Below, in pieces: positions 7,186 through 15,319 of a stretch of 49,986 nucleotides of DNA. The notes beneath the pieces were generated by a model. It was not told the origin of the DNA, searched no databases, and was given only the letters and a program-made list of their open reading frames with translations. This stretch comes from a virus, in the IMG/VR virus record IMGVR_UViG_3300046721_000546, positions 1-49,986 of that record. The stretch is one strand, 5' to 3'. The stretch's first letter is position 1. Each line of letters begins with the position of its first letter. The position numbers were made by a program, and so were the translations under genes.

Positions 7186-7404
7186 ATGCTGCACGCTTCG
7201 ACGTTCGAATACCTGAAGCCGACAGACGACCAAATGGACCACATGGCCTATGTGCGGGCGGCTTTTGCTGAGTTCACGTCGCATATCGGCGTCCATATCC
7301 CAGAGGGTCCAGACAAGACCTACCTGATGCGACAGCTACGCGACTGCGCGATGTGGGCCAACATCGCGATCACGCGCAATCCGGACGGGTCACCACGAAC
7401 GTAA
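7186..7404 (+). CDS. Acb2-like anti-CBASS cyclic-nucleotide sponge
   Basis: 72 residues from the ATG at 7186, with GGAG 7 nt upstream (a GTG at 7180 would add two). The pattern is a two-helix hairpin: DDQMDHMAYVRAAFAEFTSH, then IPEGPDK and YLMRQLRDCAMWANIAITRN. It matches my knowledge of the Acb2/Tad1 hairpin family, whose members end with L-x-x-A-x-MWAN-x-A-[IV]-x-[RH]. Acb2 hexamers bind cyclic di- and trinucleotides and so block CBASS (and some Thoeris) effectors. It lies between the terminase genes, and the large-subunit gene overlaps its 3' end. The family call is a pattern match; ligand specificity cannot be read. Confidence 0.75.
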   Translation: MLHASTFEYLKPTDDQMDHMAYVRAAFAEFTSHIGVHIPEGPDKTYLMRQLRDCAMWANIAITRNPDGSPRT

Positions 7405-8696
7405 CGATCCCTAACGGTTGGGTACCCAACGACTATCAAATGCCGCTCTGGGACCACCTGGAGGGCGGCGGCAAACGCGCCGTCGCCGTGTGGCACCGAC
7501 GCGCGGGCAAGGACTCCGTCGCTCTCAACTGGACCGCCGCCGCCGCGCACCAGCGCAAGGGCACCTATTGGCACATGCTGCCAACCCAGGCGCAGGCGCG
7601 CAAAACGGTGTGGGACGGCATCGATCGCGCGGGCCGCAGGATGATCGACCAGGCGTTCCCGCCCTCGATCCGGATCAATCATCGCAAAGACGAAATGAAG
7701 ATCGAACTGAAGTGCGGTTCGGTCTGGCAGCTCGTGGGCAGTGACAACTACAACGCGCTGATCGGCGCCAACCCGGTCGGCGTGGTGTTCAGCGAATACT
7801 CGGTCGCCGACCCCGCCGCCTGGGACTACATCCGACCGATCCTCGCCGAAAACGGCGGGTGGGCGGTGTTCATCTACACCGCGCGCGGTCGCAACCATGG
7901 CGCGCTGCTTTACGAAATGGCGAAGGGCAACCCCTCGTGGTTCGCCCAGCTACTGACGGTCGATGACACCCGGGTGATCGGCCCCGATGTCATCGATGAG
8001 GAGCGCGCCGCCGGCATGTCGGAGGACATGATCCAGCAAGAGTTTTATTGCAGCTTCAGCGCCGCCCTGGTGGGCGCCTACTACGGTCGACAGATGTCCG
8101 ACGCCGAGAAGGAAGGCCGCATTGGCAACGTCCCTTACGAGCCGAACCTTCGCGTCGAGACATGGTGGGATCTGGGTGTCGGCGACAGCACGGCCATTTG
8201 GTTCGTGCAACGATATCAGCGCGAGATCCGCGTGATCGACTATTACGAGATGAGCGGCGAGGGACTGTCGCATTACGCCAAGGTTCTGCAAGCGAAACCA
8301 TACGTTTACAGCCGTCACATCGCGCCGCACGACATCGAGGTGCGCGAATTCGGCACCGGCAAGACGCGCCGCGAGACCGCCGCGGGTCTCGGCATCCGGT
8401 TCATCCTGGCGCCCAACATCGGCATCGAGGACGGCATCGACGCGGTGCGCGCCATGCTGCCTCGATGCATGTTCGACATAAAGAAATGCGAACGCCTGAT
8501 TGAGGCTTTACGGCAATACCGCAAGGCGTGGGACGACAAGAACAGGCGCTTTCAGGACCACCCGCACCATGACTGGGCCTCACACGCCGCCGACGCGGGT
8601 CGTTACGGCGCCGTGACGCGCGACCCGGCCACCGAGACGCGACCGCGCGTGCCGGTGTTCGAAACGCATGACGCGGGCATGGGGATGCTGGGATGA
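7353..8696 (+). CDS. terL: Terminase large subunit
   Basis: 447 residues from the GTG at 7353, overlapping the previous gene by 52 nt; the ATG at 7440 would cut into the conserved N-terminus (PNDYQMPLWDHLEGG). The Walker A motif WHRRAGKD spans residues 47-54. The Walker B-like strand GVVFSEYS has its acidic residue at about 148. The RNase H-like nuclease core includes WWDLGVGDSTAIWF (Asp273) and a C-terminal HHDWASHAADAGRYG (Asp407). It is the ATP-driven packaging motor and nuclease that cuts concatemers. Length and motif order are normal for the family. Confidence 0.95.
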   Translation: MGQHRDHAQSGRVTTNVTIPNGWVPNDYQMPLWDHLEGGGKRAVAVWHRRAGKDSVALNWTAAAAHQRKGTYWHMLPTQAQARKTVWDGIDRAGRRMIDQAFPPSIRINHRKDEMKIELKCGSVWQLVGSDNYNALIGANPVGVVFSEYSVADPAAWDYIRPILAENGGWAVFIYTARGRNHGALLYEMAKGNPSWFAQLLTVDDTRVIGPDVIDEERAAGMSEDMIQQEFYCSFSAALVGAYYGRQMSDAEKEGRIGNVPYEPNLRVETWWDLGVGDSTAIWFVQRYQREIRVIDYYEMSGEGLSHYAKVLQAKPYVYSRHIAPHDIEVREFGTGKTRRETAAGLGIRFILAPNIGIEDGIDAVRAMLPRCMFDIKKCERLIEALRQYRKAWDDKNRRFQDHPHHDWASHAADAGRYGAVTRDPATETRPRVPVFETHDAGMGMLG

Positions 8697-8884
8697 TCTC
8701 ATTGCTGGTCTGGCTGCTGGTCCTGTGCCTGATCCTGGGCCTGATTATCTGGGTCATTCAGATGATTCCGTTACCGCAACCGTTCGGCACTATCGCCATC
8801 GCGATCGTCGCGGTGATCTTCATTCTGATCCTGGTGTCCTTCCTTCTCGGTGAAGTACCGTTGCCGCGAGGGGGCCTGCGCTGA
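8693..8884 (+). CDS. Two-pass small membrane protein
   Basis: 63 residues, overlapping the terminase stop by 4 nt. It has two hydrophobic segments (residues about 3-24 and 33-52) separated by a Pro-rich turn (MIPLPQPFG). This layout matches a widespread family of tiny bacterial/phage membrane proteins with a conserved PLPxPF turn. A holin role is possible, since two-pass proteins of this size can form membrane lesions, but the family is not known for that. Confidence 0.65.
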   Translation: MISLLVWLLVLCLILGLIIWVIQMIPLPQPFGTIAIAIVAVIFILILVSFLLGEVPLPRGGLR

Positions 8885-9666
8885 TGTCAGGTCCGGTCTA
8901 CGCCTATCACACCACGCCAATCGATGTGACGGCGGAACGGATCGCCGCGCCCACGCCGGGCATGCTGGCGGATGTCAACGCCGTCTACCGGCTTGAGGTC
9001 GCCCCGTTCACGCGCTACCACAGCGACGGCGCCGCGCTTGTGATGATGAGCGATAGCGGGGGCGCCGCGCCCCCCGGCGAAGCCGCGCTGCCGCTGTCCG
9101 GTGGCGCGATGACCGGGCCGCTCTATCTCAATGCCGATCCCGTGGACGCGCCGGATGATTCATCCGACCTGTTGGCCACGACCCGGCATTATGTCGATGC
9201 CGGCAATAACCTGAAGCAAAACACCTGGGGTGTCTCGGACGGTTCCGACGCGGCGGTGGGCGATGTGGGCGAGTACCTCGTGTCCGCCAACGCCGAGGGG
9301 GTCACGTTGCCTAACAACACCCCGGCCGCGGTTTGCTCGCTCGATCTTACCCCGGGTGACTGGGAGATCTGGGGGACGGTGGATTTCCGTCCCGCCGCGG
9401 GCGTCAGCCCGAACGCCATCGCCGCCGCGATCAGTACCCGCCCTGATGCGTTGCCCTCGGATGAAGACCTGATGACCGGTGTCGGCGTGCTGAACATGTT
9501 CGCCACGCCATCTCTCACCTCTGGCCAGCGTCAGGTGCTGATGACCGGGACGTGCCGGTCTAACTCCGCTGCCGCGCTGACCCTGTATCTGGTCGGCCAG
9601 ACGACGCTGGGCGGCACCGGCACGCTCATCGGCAAGGGTTATCTCTGCGCGAGGCGCGTGCGCTAA
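8884..9666 (+). CDS. Short tail-fibre-like protein with GGAMTGPL repeat
   Basis: 260 residues. An N-terminal domain (about 1-60) is followed by the phage-fibre repeat LPLSGGAMTGPLYLNADP and ATTRHYVDA (residues about 70-105). A C-terminal beta-sandwich-like domain (SLDLTPGDWEIWGTVDF to GTLIGKGYLCARRV) is of the kind found at fibre tips. It presumably is a host-contacting virion protein. Its position between packaging motor and portal genes is odd; the other fibres lie 10-20 kb away. Confidence 0.7.
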   Translation: MSGPVYAYHTTPIDVTAERIAAPTPGMLADVNAVYRLEVAPFTRYHSDGAALVMMSDSGGAAPPGEAALPLSGGAMTGPLYLNADPVDAPDDSSDLLATTRHYVDAGNNLKQNTWGVSDGSDAAVGDVGEYLVSANAEGVTLPNNTPAAVCSLDLTPGDWEIWGTVDFRPAAGVSPNAIAAAISTRPDALPSDEDLMTGVGVLNMFATPSLTSGQRQVLMTGTCRSNSAAALTLYLVGQTTLGGTGTLIGKGYLCARRVR

Positions 9667-12423
9667 GTGAGCGACGTTCTCGACGCTCTCCCGCGCGCCG
9701 TCGCGGATCTGATCGCGCCGCACCTCGGCGGCGAGGAGGACAGCCCGACGCTGGCCGCGATCGGCGTGGAGATCGGCGCCAAGCGCGACGAAGCCAAAAT
9801 GGCGCGCAAGATGTCGGGCATCGAGGACGCGTGGCGCGCCGCTGACGAAGCCTACGAGGGCATAGACGACGCGAACCGTGGCGAGGTGGGCGACGGTGGA
9901 CGCTGGGCCAAGCCGATGAGCGTGGATGGCCCGCTGATGACGGAGCGCAGGAACAGGAACCCAGACCACCGATCGACCGCGTTCCTGCGGCTCACCTCGC
10001 GCTATGTGGACGCGGGCGCGGCGAAGCTGGGCGAGATCCTGCTGCCCGCCGACGACAAGGCGTTCTCGTTCCGGGCGATGCCGGTGCCGCGCCTGATCAA
10101 GGCCAAGGAGGACACCAGCCAGGTCGTCCACGGCGACATGGGCGTGCCGCTGACGCGCCCGGCGCAGCCCGGCGAGACCGGCGCGCCCGCTGCCCCACCC
10201 GGCGCACCACCAGCCGGTGGCGACCCCATGGCGGCAGCCGCCGCGGCGTTGCAGGCTGGCGGGCAACCCGCCCCAGGCGCCACGCCAGGCGCACCGCCAC
10301 CGCCAGCGGGCCAACCCGGGCAGGCGCTGACACCGCCGGGCACGCCGCTCGCCCCGGCCTCGCCCACGCCGCCAGGGCACGTCCCGCTGACGGTCAAGGA
10401 CCTCGCCGTCGAAAACATTCAGATGGCGGACGAGAAGGCCAAAGCGGCTGAGACAAGGATCTATAACTGGCTGCTGTCGTGTCAGTATCGCGGCGAGATC
10501 CGCAAGGTGATTTTCGACGCCGCGCGCATTGGCGTGGGCGTCCTGAAGGGTCCGACGCCGCGCACCAAACGCGTGATGGCGTTGACGAAGCAACGCCACG
10601 GCGAGGACCTTAAGGTCATCATCAAGGACACCATCCAGCCGGCGGCGGTGTGGGTGGACCCGTGGAACATTTTCCCCGACCCCGCGTGCGGTGAGAACAT
10701 CCACGACGGCAGCTACATCTTTGAGCGCGACCACATGTCGGCGCGGCAAATCCGCAAGCTTAAGAGCCTGCCCGGTTATATCGGGGACGCGATCGATCAG
10801 GTGCTGGATGAGGGACCGAACAAGGCCTACCGGTCGGAGACCGATCGCGGTCCCGGGTCGAAGCGCGACAAGGATCGTTTCGAAATCTGGTATTTCCAGG
10901 GCACGCTGACCAAGGAGGAGATGCGCGCGATCGACATGGCCTCGGGCCGCGATCCTTACACCGACGAAGATGCCGAGAACGACAAGCGCGACGAGGTGTT
11001 CGTGATCGTGACGTTGATCAACGACACGGTCATCCGCGCCACGATCAATCCGCTCGACAGCGGCTCGTTCCCGTATAACTCCATGCCGTGGCAGCGGCGC
11101 GCCGAAAGCTGGGCCGGCGTCGGCGTGGCGGAACAGATGCGGACGCCGCAACGCATGGTCAACGCCGCCGTTCGGGCGTTGCTCAACAACGCGGGCAAGA
11201 GCGCGGGCAGCCAGTTGGTCATCGACCAGAGCGCGATCATACCGGCGGACGGCCTGTGGACGATCACCCCCGATAAGATCTGGTTCAAGACCAACGACGG
11301 GCCGCAGGACGTGCGGCAGGCGATGATGGCGATCGCGATTCCCAACGTCACCGAGCAACTCATGTCGATTATCACCCTGGCGGAACGGTTCGCCGAGGAA
11401 ACGACATCGATCCCGCTGATCACGCAGGGGCAGTCCGGGTCGACCACGCCAGACACGTTCGGCGCGACGCAATTGCAGAACAACAACGCGAACCAGCTTC
11501 TCCGTTCAATTGGCTACAGTTTTGACGACTTCATCACCGAGCCTCTGATACGCCAGTTTTACGAGTGGCTGTTGCTCGATCCTGATGTCCCCAACGAGGA
11601 AAAGGGCGAATTCGAGGTCGACGCGCACGGCTCCGTCGCGCTGGTCGAGCGCGCCATTCAGGACCAGAGCATCGCGCAGATGGGCAACATGGCGGCGAAC
11701 CCAATTTACGGTATCGATCCGAAAAAATGGGCCGCGCTGTTCCTGAAATCCAAGCGCCTCGATCCCACCGACATGCAATACACCGAGGAAGAGCAAGAGA
11801 AGATGGCCGCGGCGCCGCCGCCCGAGCCGCCCCCGGTCACCGTCGCGCGCATCAACGCCGACACGCAGATCAAGCTTGGCGTGATGAAGCAAACCGCCGA
11901 TCAGCAGACGCAGCAGGCCGAACAGCGCGTGGCCGACGCCGCCAACACGCTGGAGGGGCAGAAGCTGCACGTCCAGGCCACCGTCGATTTGCACGAAATG
12001 GAACAGAAACGCCAACTGGCCATGCTGGACTACGCCAACCGCCACCAGATCAGCCTCGACCAGACCAAGGCGGAACTCGCGCAGACCGCGATGAAGCTAC
12101 AGGTCGAACAGCAACTGAACGCGATCAACAACGCGATCCACACGCGCGACACGCACGCGGCGCATGTGGTCGATGTCCACAAGCACGCGGTCGACACCGC
12201 CGAGGCAGCGCGCCAGCACGCCGTGGACACCGATCACGCGGCGGTCACGCACGCGCTCGACTCGGCGCACGCGGCCCGGCAGGCGGACCAGCAGACGGCG
12301 GAACAGCGGCGCCAGCACACCATCGACACCGGATCGGACCTGTTCAAGCACCAGAACCCGCCAGCCGTTCAGGTCCCCGGCAAAGCGGCGAACGGTCAGG
12401 CGGCATCACAGGTGAACCCATGA
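9667..12423 (+). CDS. Portal protein with Pro-rich insert and His-rich C-terminal coil
   Basis: 918 residues from a GTG 1 nt after the previous stop (TAA G). The core looks like a podovirus-type portal: VWVDPWNIFPDPACGENIHD, then ERDHMSARQIRKLKS, the wing/stem region RMVNAAVRALLNNAGKSAG and long helices to residue 720. The portal ring joins capsid and tail and gates DNA. Residues about 161-244 are a Pro/Ala/Gly insert placed inside the core. From about 738 to 890 the protein is a long coiled coil with repeated His-Ala-Val-Asp-Thr-like units, a plausible internal barrel. It is longer than typical portals (500-750). Confidence 0.85.
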   Translation: MSDVLDALPRAVADLIAPHLGGEEDSPTLAAIGVEIGAKRDEAKMARKMSGIEDAWRAADEAYEGIDDANRGEVGDGGRWAKPMSVDGPLMTERRNRNPDHRSTAFLRLTSRYVDAGAAKLGEILLPADDKAFSFRAMPVPRLIKAKEDTSQVVHGDMGVPLTRPAQPGETGAPAAPPGAPPAGGDPMAAAAAALQAGGQPAPGATPGAPPPPAGQPGQALTPPGTPLAPASPTPPGHVPLTVKDLAVENIQMADEKAKAAETRIYNWLLSCQYRGEIRKVIFDAARIGVGVLKGPTPRTKRVMALTKQRHGEDLKVIIKDTIQPAAVWVDPWNIFPDPACGENIHDGSYIFERDHMSARQIRKLKSLPGYIGDAIDQVLDEGPNKAYRSETDRGPGSKRDKDRFEIWYFQGTLTKEEMRAIDMASGRDPYTDEDAENDKRDEVFVIVTLINDTVIRATINPLDSGSFPYNSMPWQRRAESWAGVGVAEQMRTPQRMVNAAVRALLNNAGKSAGSQLVIDQSAIIPADGLWTITPDKIWFKTNDGPQDVRQAMMAIAIPNVTEQLMSIITLAERFAEETTSIPLITQGQSGSTTPDTFGATQLQNNNANQLLRSIGYSFDDFITEPLIRQFYEWLLLDPDVPNEEKGEFEVDAHGSVALVERAIQDQSIAQMGNMAANPIYGIDPKKWAALFLKSKRLDPTDMQYTEEEQEKMAAAPPPEPPPVTVARINADTQIKLGVMKQTADQQTQQAEQRVADAANTLEGQKLHVQATVDLHEMEQKRQLAMLDYANRHQISLDQTKAELAQTAMKLQVEQQLNAINNAIHTRDTHAAHVVDVHKHAVDTAEAARQHAVDTDHAAVTHALDSAHAARQADQQTAEQRRQHTIDTGSDLFKHQNPPAVQVPGKAANGQAASQVNP

Positions 12424-12605
12424 TCGACTGGTATCAGCACGCGCTTGAGGTCGGCCTTCAGATGGTCGACATGGAGCGCGAGAACGCGTTGCTTAAGCGC
12501 GAGGTGGATATGCTGCGGCGGCTGTTGGTGGAGCGCGCCCAGATCCCGGCGCCGGTCAACCCGTTCCGCGCGTTCCCCGTCGAGCGGCGGCGCGTGGGTG
12601 GGTAG
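12420..12605 (+). CDS. 61-residue leucine-zipper-like protein
   Basis: The ATG at 12420 overlaps the portal stop by 4 nt; the longer open frame from 11727 is antiphase shadow of the portal. Residues about 8-38 form a strong heptad coiled coil (VGLQMVDMERENALLKREVD), followed by a Pro-rich basic end. It may associate with the portal's own coiled-coil end. No function known. Confidence 0.6.
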   Translation: MIDWYQHALEVGLQMVDMERENALLKREVDMLRRLLVERAQIPAPVNPFRAFPVERRRVGG

Positions 12606-14090
12606 GTGCCTTTGATCAACGGCACGGCCAACGCCGACCCGGCGCCGCCGGAACTGACCTCGGGCGGTGGGGTCATGGACTGGCTGTCGGGCATGTTCGG
12701 GGGCGAGCGCGCGTTGCCGACGTTGCCCGCCGAGCCTGCGGGGCCGGCACGGGACGCTTATGCCGGGCAGTCCATGACGATGCCGCGCGCGGACTTCAGG
12801 CCCGGCACGGACATTGGAGGCAGCGTTCCAATGTCCGCCGAGCAAGCAGACCGCATGCGCGAGGCGTCGATGGAGTTGCACGACGCGACGATGCTGGCCG
12901 GCGGTCCCATGGGCGCCGAGGCCGGGACCGGCGCGGTGGCGCTGGCGTCGAGGCGGGGACTGGCGAACCCGCCGCCACCGTCGAGGGGGTTGATCAACGC
13001 GACGGGTGAAGCGCCAGGGCCGGTCTCGATCCTGAAGGACGGCACGATCCTCTCCGGCGAAACGCCGGTCGGACGCGTGAAATACGACCACGGCGATGCA
13101 TCCACGCGCATTGGCGACATCGCCATCAATCCATCGATGCAGAACCAGGGCATCGGCTCTCAGGTGATCCGTCAGATCCAGGACGAGGCGGCGGCGCGCG
13201 GCAATCCGGTCGTGCTGTCCACCGACGCGTTCCGCGGCCCGCAGGCACAGGCGGACCAACTACGGCTCTATCAGCGGCTGGGGTTTGAGCCGAACACCGG
13301 GCCGGGTCAGGTGTCGGAGCGGATTGGCGGCAGGAAGATCGCGGAGGACCTGGTGTGGCAACCGCCCGGCTTCACGGCCTACCACGGCAGCCCCCACGAG
13401 TTTCCGCCAACCGCGCGCAATCCGTTGGGAGAGTTCGACCCGGTAAAGATCGGCACGGGCGAGGGCAGTCAGGCCTTCGGGGTTGGCGCGGGATATCTCG
13501 GTGAGGCGGAAAACACGGCGAAATATTATCGCGACAGGTATGGGCCGCAGGCTGATCCAAAGGTCCAGGCGGCGGGTGACGAGTACAACAACGCCCACGC
13601 CGCGTTCGATGGCTCCGTGGCTGCCCGCGCCAGGGTCGAAGCCGCCGAGCGGGCGTTGCAGGACGCGGAGGCGAACGCGCCACCAGGCCATATGTATGAG
13701 GTTAAGGTCCACGCGGACCCGGCCAGATTCCTCGACTGGGATCGACCGTTGTCGCGGCAGCACCCCGATGTCCAGGCGGCGTTGGCGAAGATCAACCCCG
13801 ATATGTATCACCCATCGTCGGGCGACTACGATCCGTCCGAGAGCGGTCAGATGATCTATCACCGCCTGGCGTCCCGGTCTTCGCAGGCTGATGCGTCGGC
13901 GGCGCTGAACGCGGCCGGTGTTCCCGGGATTCGATACCTTGACGCCGGCAGCCGCGGCGCGGGCGAGGGTAGCCGCAACCTCGTCGTGTTCGATCCCGCC
14001 AGGATGGACATCATCCGCCGGTACGGCCTCGCGGGCCTCATGGCGGGCGCGGGCGCCGCCGCCACGCAGGGGCGAGACCAGACCCAGTGA
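12606..14090 (+). CDS. GNAT acetyltransferase-ADP-ribosyltransferase fusion, polyvalent virion protein
   Basis: 494 residues from a GTG directly after the previous stop. Residues 1-35 carry PLINGTAN and VMDWLSGMFGG, motifs shared with the large protein at 34800. Residues about 150-250 are GNAT-like: IGDIAINPSMQNQGIGSQVI gives the acetyl-CoA loop, then LYQRLGFEP. Residues about 257-470 resemble the ART domain of phage polyvalent proteins: TAYHGSPHEF, then GEGSQAFGVGAGYLGEAENT, HMYEVKVHAD, FLDWDRPLS and GVPGIRYLDAGSRG. Polyvalent proteins are packaged and injected to act early in the host. Both domains probably modify host targets, which are unknown. It lies between portal and scaffold, where a packaged protein would be expected. 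Confidence 0.8.
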   Translation: MPLINGTANADPAPPELTSGGGVMDWLSGMFGGERALPTLPAEPAGPARDAYAGQSMTMPRADFRPGTDIGGSVPMSAEQADRMREASMELHDATMLAGGPMGAEAGTGAVALASRRGLANPPPPSRGLINATGEAPGPVSILKDGTILSGETPVGRVKYDHGDASTRIGDIAINPSMQNQGIGSQVIRQIQDEAAARGNPVVLSTDAFRGPQAQADQLRLYQRLGFEPNTGPGQVSERIGGRKIAEDLVWQPPGFTAYHGSPHEFPPTARNPLGEFDPVKIGTGEGSQAFGVGAGYLGEAENTAKYYRDRYGPQADPKVQAAGDEYNNAHAAFDGSVAARARVEAAERALQDAEANAPPGHMYEVKVHADPARFLDWDRPLSRQHPDVQAALAKINPDMYHPSSGDYDPSESGQMIYHRLASRSSQADASAALNAAGVPGIRYLDAGSRGAGEGSRNLVVFDPARMDIIRRYGLAGLMAGAGAAATQGRDQTQ

Positions 14091-14365
14091 GCGACTTCTT
14101 CCCGCAGCCCGACCCGCCGTTCGACCTCGGCCCGGTGGACCGCGCCAGCCCCCTGTGGCGGCGCCTGGAAGGGTGGCTCGCCAGCGAACTGGACAACGCC
14201 CGGCGGCGCAACGACGCGCCACGCCCGGAACTCGACACCGCGATGCTGCGAGGCGAGATACGCGCGATCAAGCGATTCCTCGCGCTGGGACAAGATCGGC
14301 CAATATTGACCGATGCCGGAGAGGACACACCGCGAGGCGTGTCCGGACTGTGGAGTAACTCATGA
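14087..14365 (+). CDS. Small hypothetical protein
   Basis: 92 residues, GTG overlapping the previous stop (GTGA). It has a helical middle (SPLWRRLEGWLASELDNARR, then a second helix EIRAIKRFLAL) with disordered ends. It is coupled to the scaffold gene by ATGA at 14362-14365. A minor head or packaging factor is possible; no family recognised. Confidence 0.6.
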   Translation: MSDFFPQPDPPFDLGPVDRASPLWRRLEGWLASELDNARRRNDAPRPELDTAMLRGEIRAIKRFLALGQDRPILTDAGEDTPRGVSGLWSNS

Positions 14366-15216
14366 ACGAAGACGAACACGACACCACCACTGATGACGCG
14401 GCTGCCGAGGCTGCCTTCGCGGGCGGGTTCGAAGCCGAAACGCCGAAACGTCCGGAGCCACGCGCCGCCCCCGGTAAAGATCAGCCCGCGGAAACCCCAC
14501 GGGAGATCAAACCGAACGGCAAGGCGGACCCGGATTACGTCCAGATCACGAGGTCGGACTGGGATAACGTGAGGACCGCCGCGGCAAAGACGGCCACATA
14601 TGATCAACAGCTTTCCAAAGCGTTCGGGACGATCGGCAACCTACAGAAAGTCATCAATGGCCTGCGCGACCAGACGCCGCAGGGTCGCAAGATCGAGGTA
14701 TCGCGCGAAGCGTTTGCCGACCTGGAGCGCGATTTCCCCGAACTGGCGAATTCCACGCGGGCCGCGCTGGAGCGCGCTCTCTCGGGCGTCAACGGGAACG
14801 GCGCTGATCCCGCCGTCATCCGCCGCATGCTCAATGAACACGCGTCCGAGCGTGAGGTGGAGGTCCTTGAAGACGCCCATCCTGACTGGCGGGACATCGT
14901 CGGCGCCGTCGATGTCTCCCAGCAGATGCCAGATCCCAATAACCCCTTCCGCAAGTGGCTGGCGACCAAGGACGCCGGTTACCAGCGGCGGATCAACGGC
15001 ACTGAATCAGCCGCCGTGGTGATGCGCGCGATCAACCTGTTTCAGCGCGAGACGCAAACCAGGACGCAGACGCGCCAGGCGCAGGCGGCTCGCGCCGACG
15101 CGCGCACTGACCGCATCCGCCAGGCCGTGCAACCACGCGGCGATGGGGCGGCACCCGCCGCCGACGCCACCAACGACGTTGAGGCCGCTTTCGAGTCTGG
15201 CTTCAAAAACCGCTGA
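14362..15216 (+). CDS. Scaffolding-like protein
   Basis: 284 residues, acidic N-terminus, helical middle, and Arg/Gln/Ala-rich coiled C-terminal part, directly before the capsid gene. This is the standard place and composition of a scaffold, which guides procapsid assembly and then leaves. EAAFAGGF lies at bases 14407-14430 and EAAFESGF near the C-terminus at 15181-15204, so the same motif brackets the protein. No catalytic motif or protease site was seen. Confidence 0.75.
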   Translation: MNEDEHDTTTDDAAAEAAFAGGFEAETPKRPEPRAAPGKDQPAETPREIKPNGKADPDYVQITRSDWDNVRTAAAKTATYDQQLSKAFGTIGNLQKVINGLRDQTPQGRKIEVSREAFADLERDFPELANSTRAALERALSGVNGNGADPAVIRRMLNEHASEREVEVLEDAHPDWRDIVGAVDVSQQMPDPNNPFRKWLATKDAGYQRRINGTESAAVVMRAINLFQRETQTRTQTRQAQAARADARTDRIRQAVQPRGDGAAPAADATNDVEAAFESGFKNR

Positions 15217-15319
15217 CACGCCTACGCCGACGACCGGTTCATTCCGGCCTGTGACCGACGCCATTTGACGGCGGTTCCCGTGAATACCTCAGAAAATCCT
15301 CTTCACAGGAGCGCCAACC

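Noticed and set aside
9160-11472. 770-codon minus-strand frame opposite the portal
   Set aside because: High-GC antisense shadow; Arg/His/Gly-rich with no domain, and the plus strand encodes the portal.
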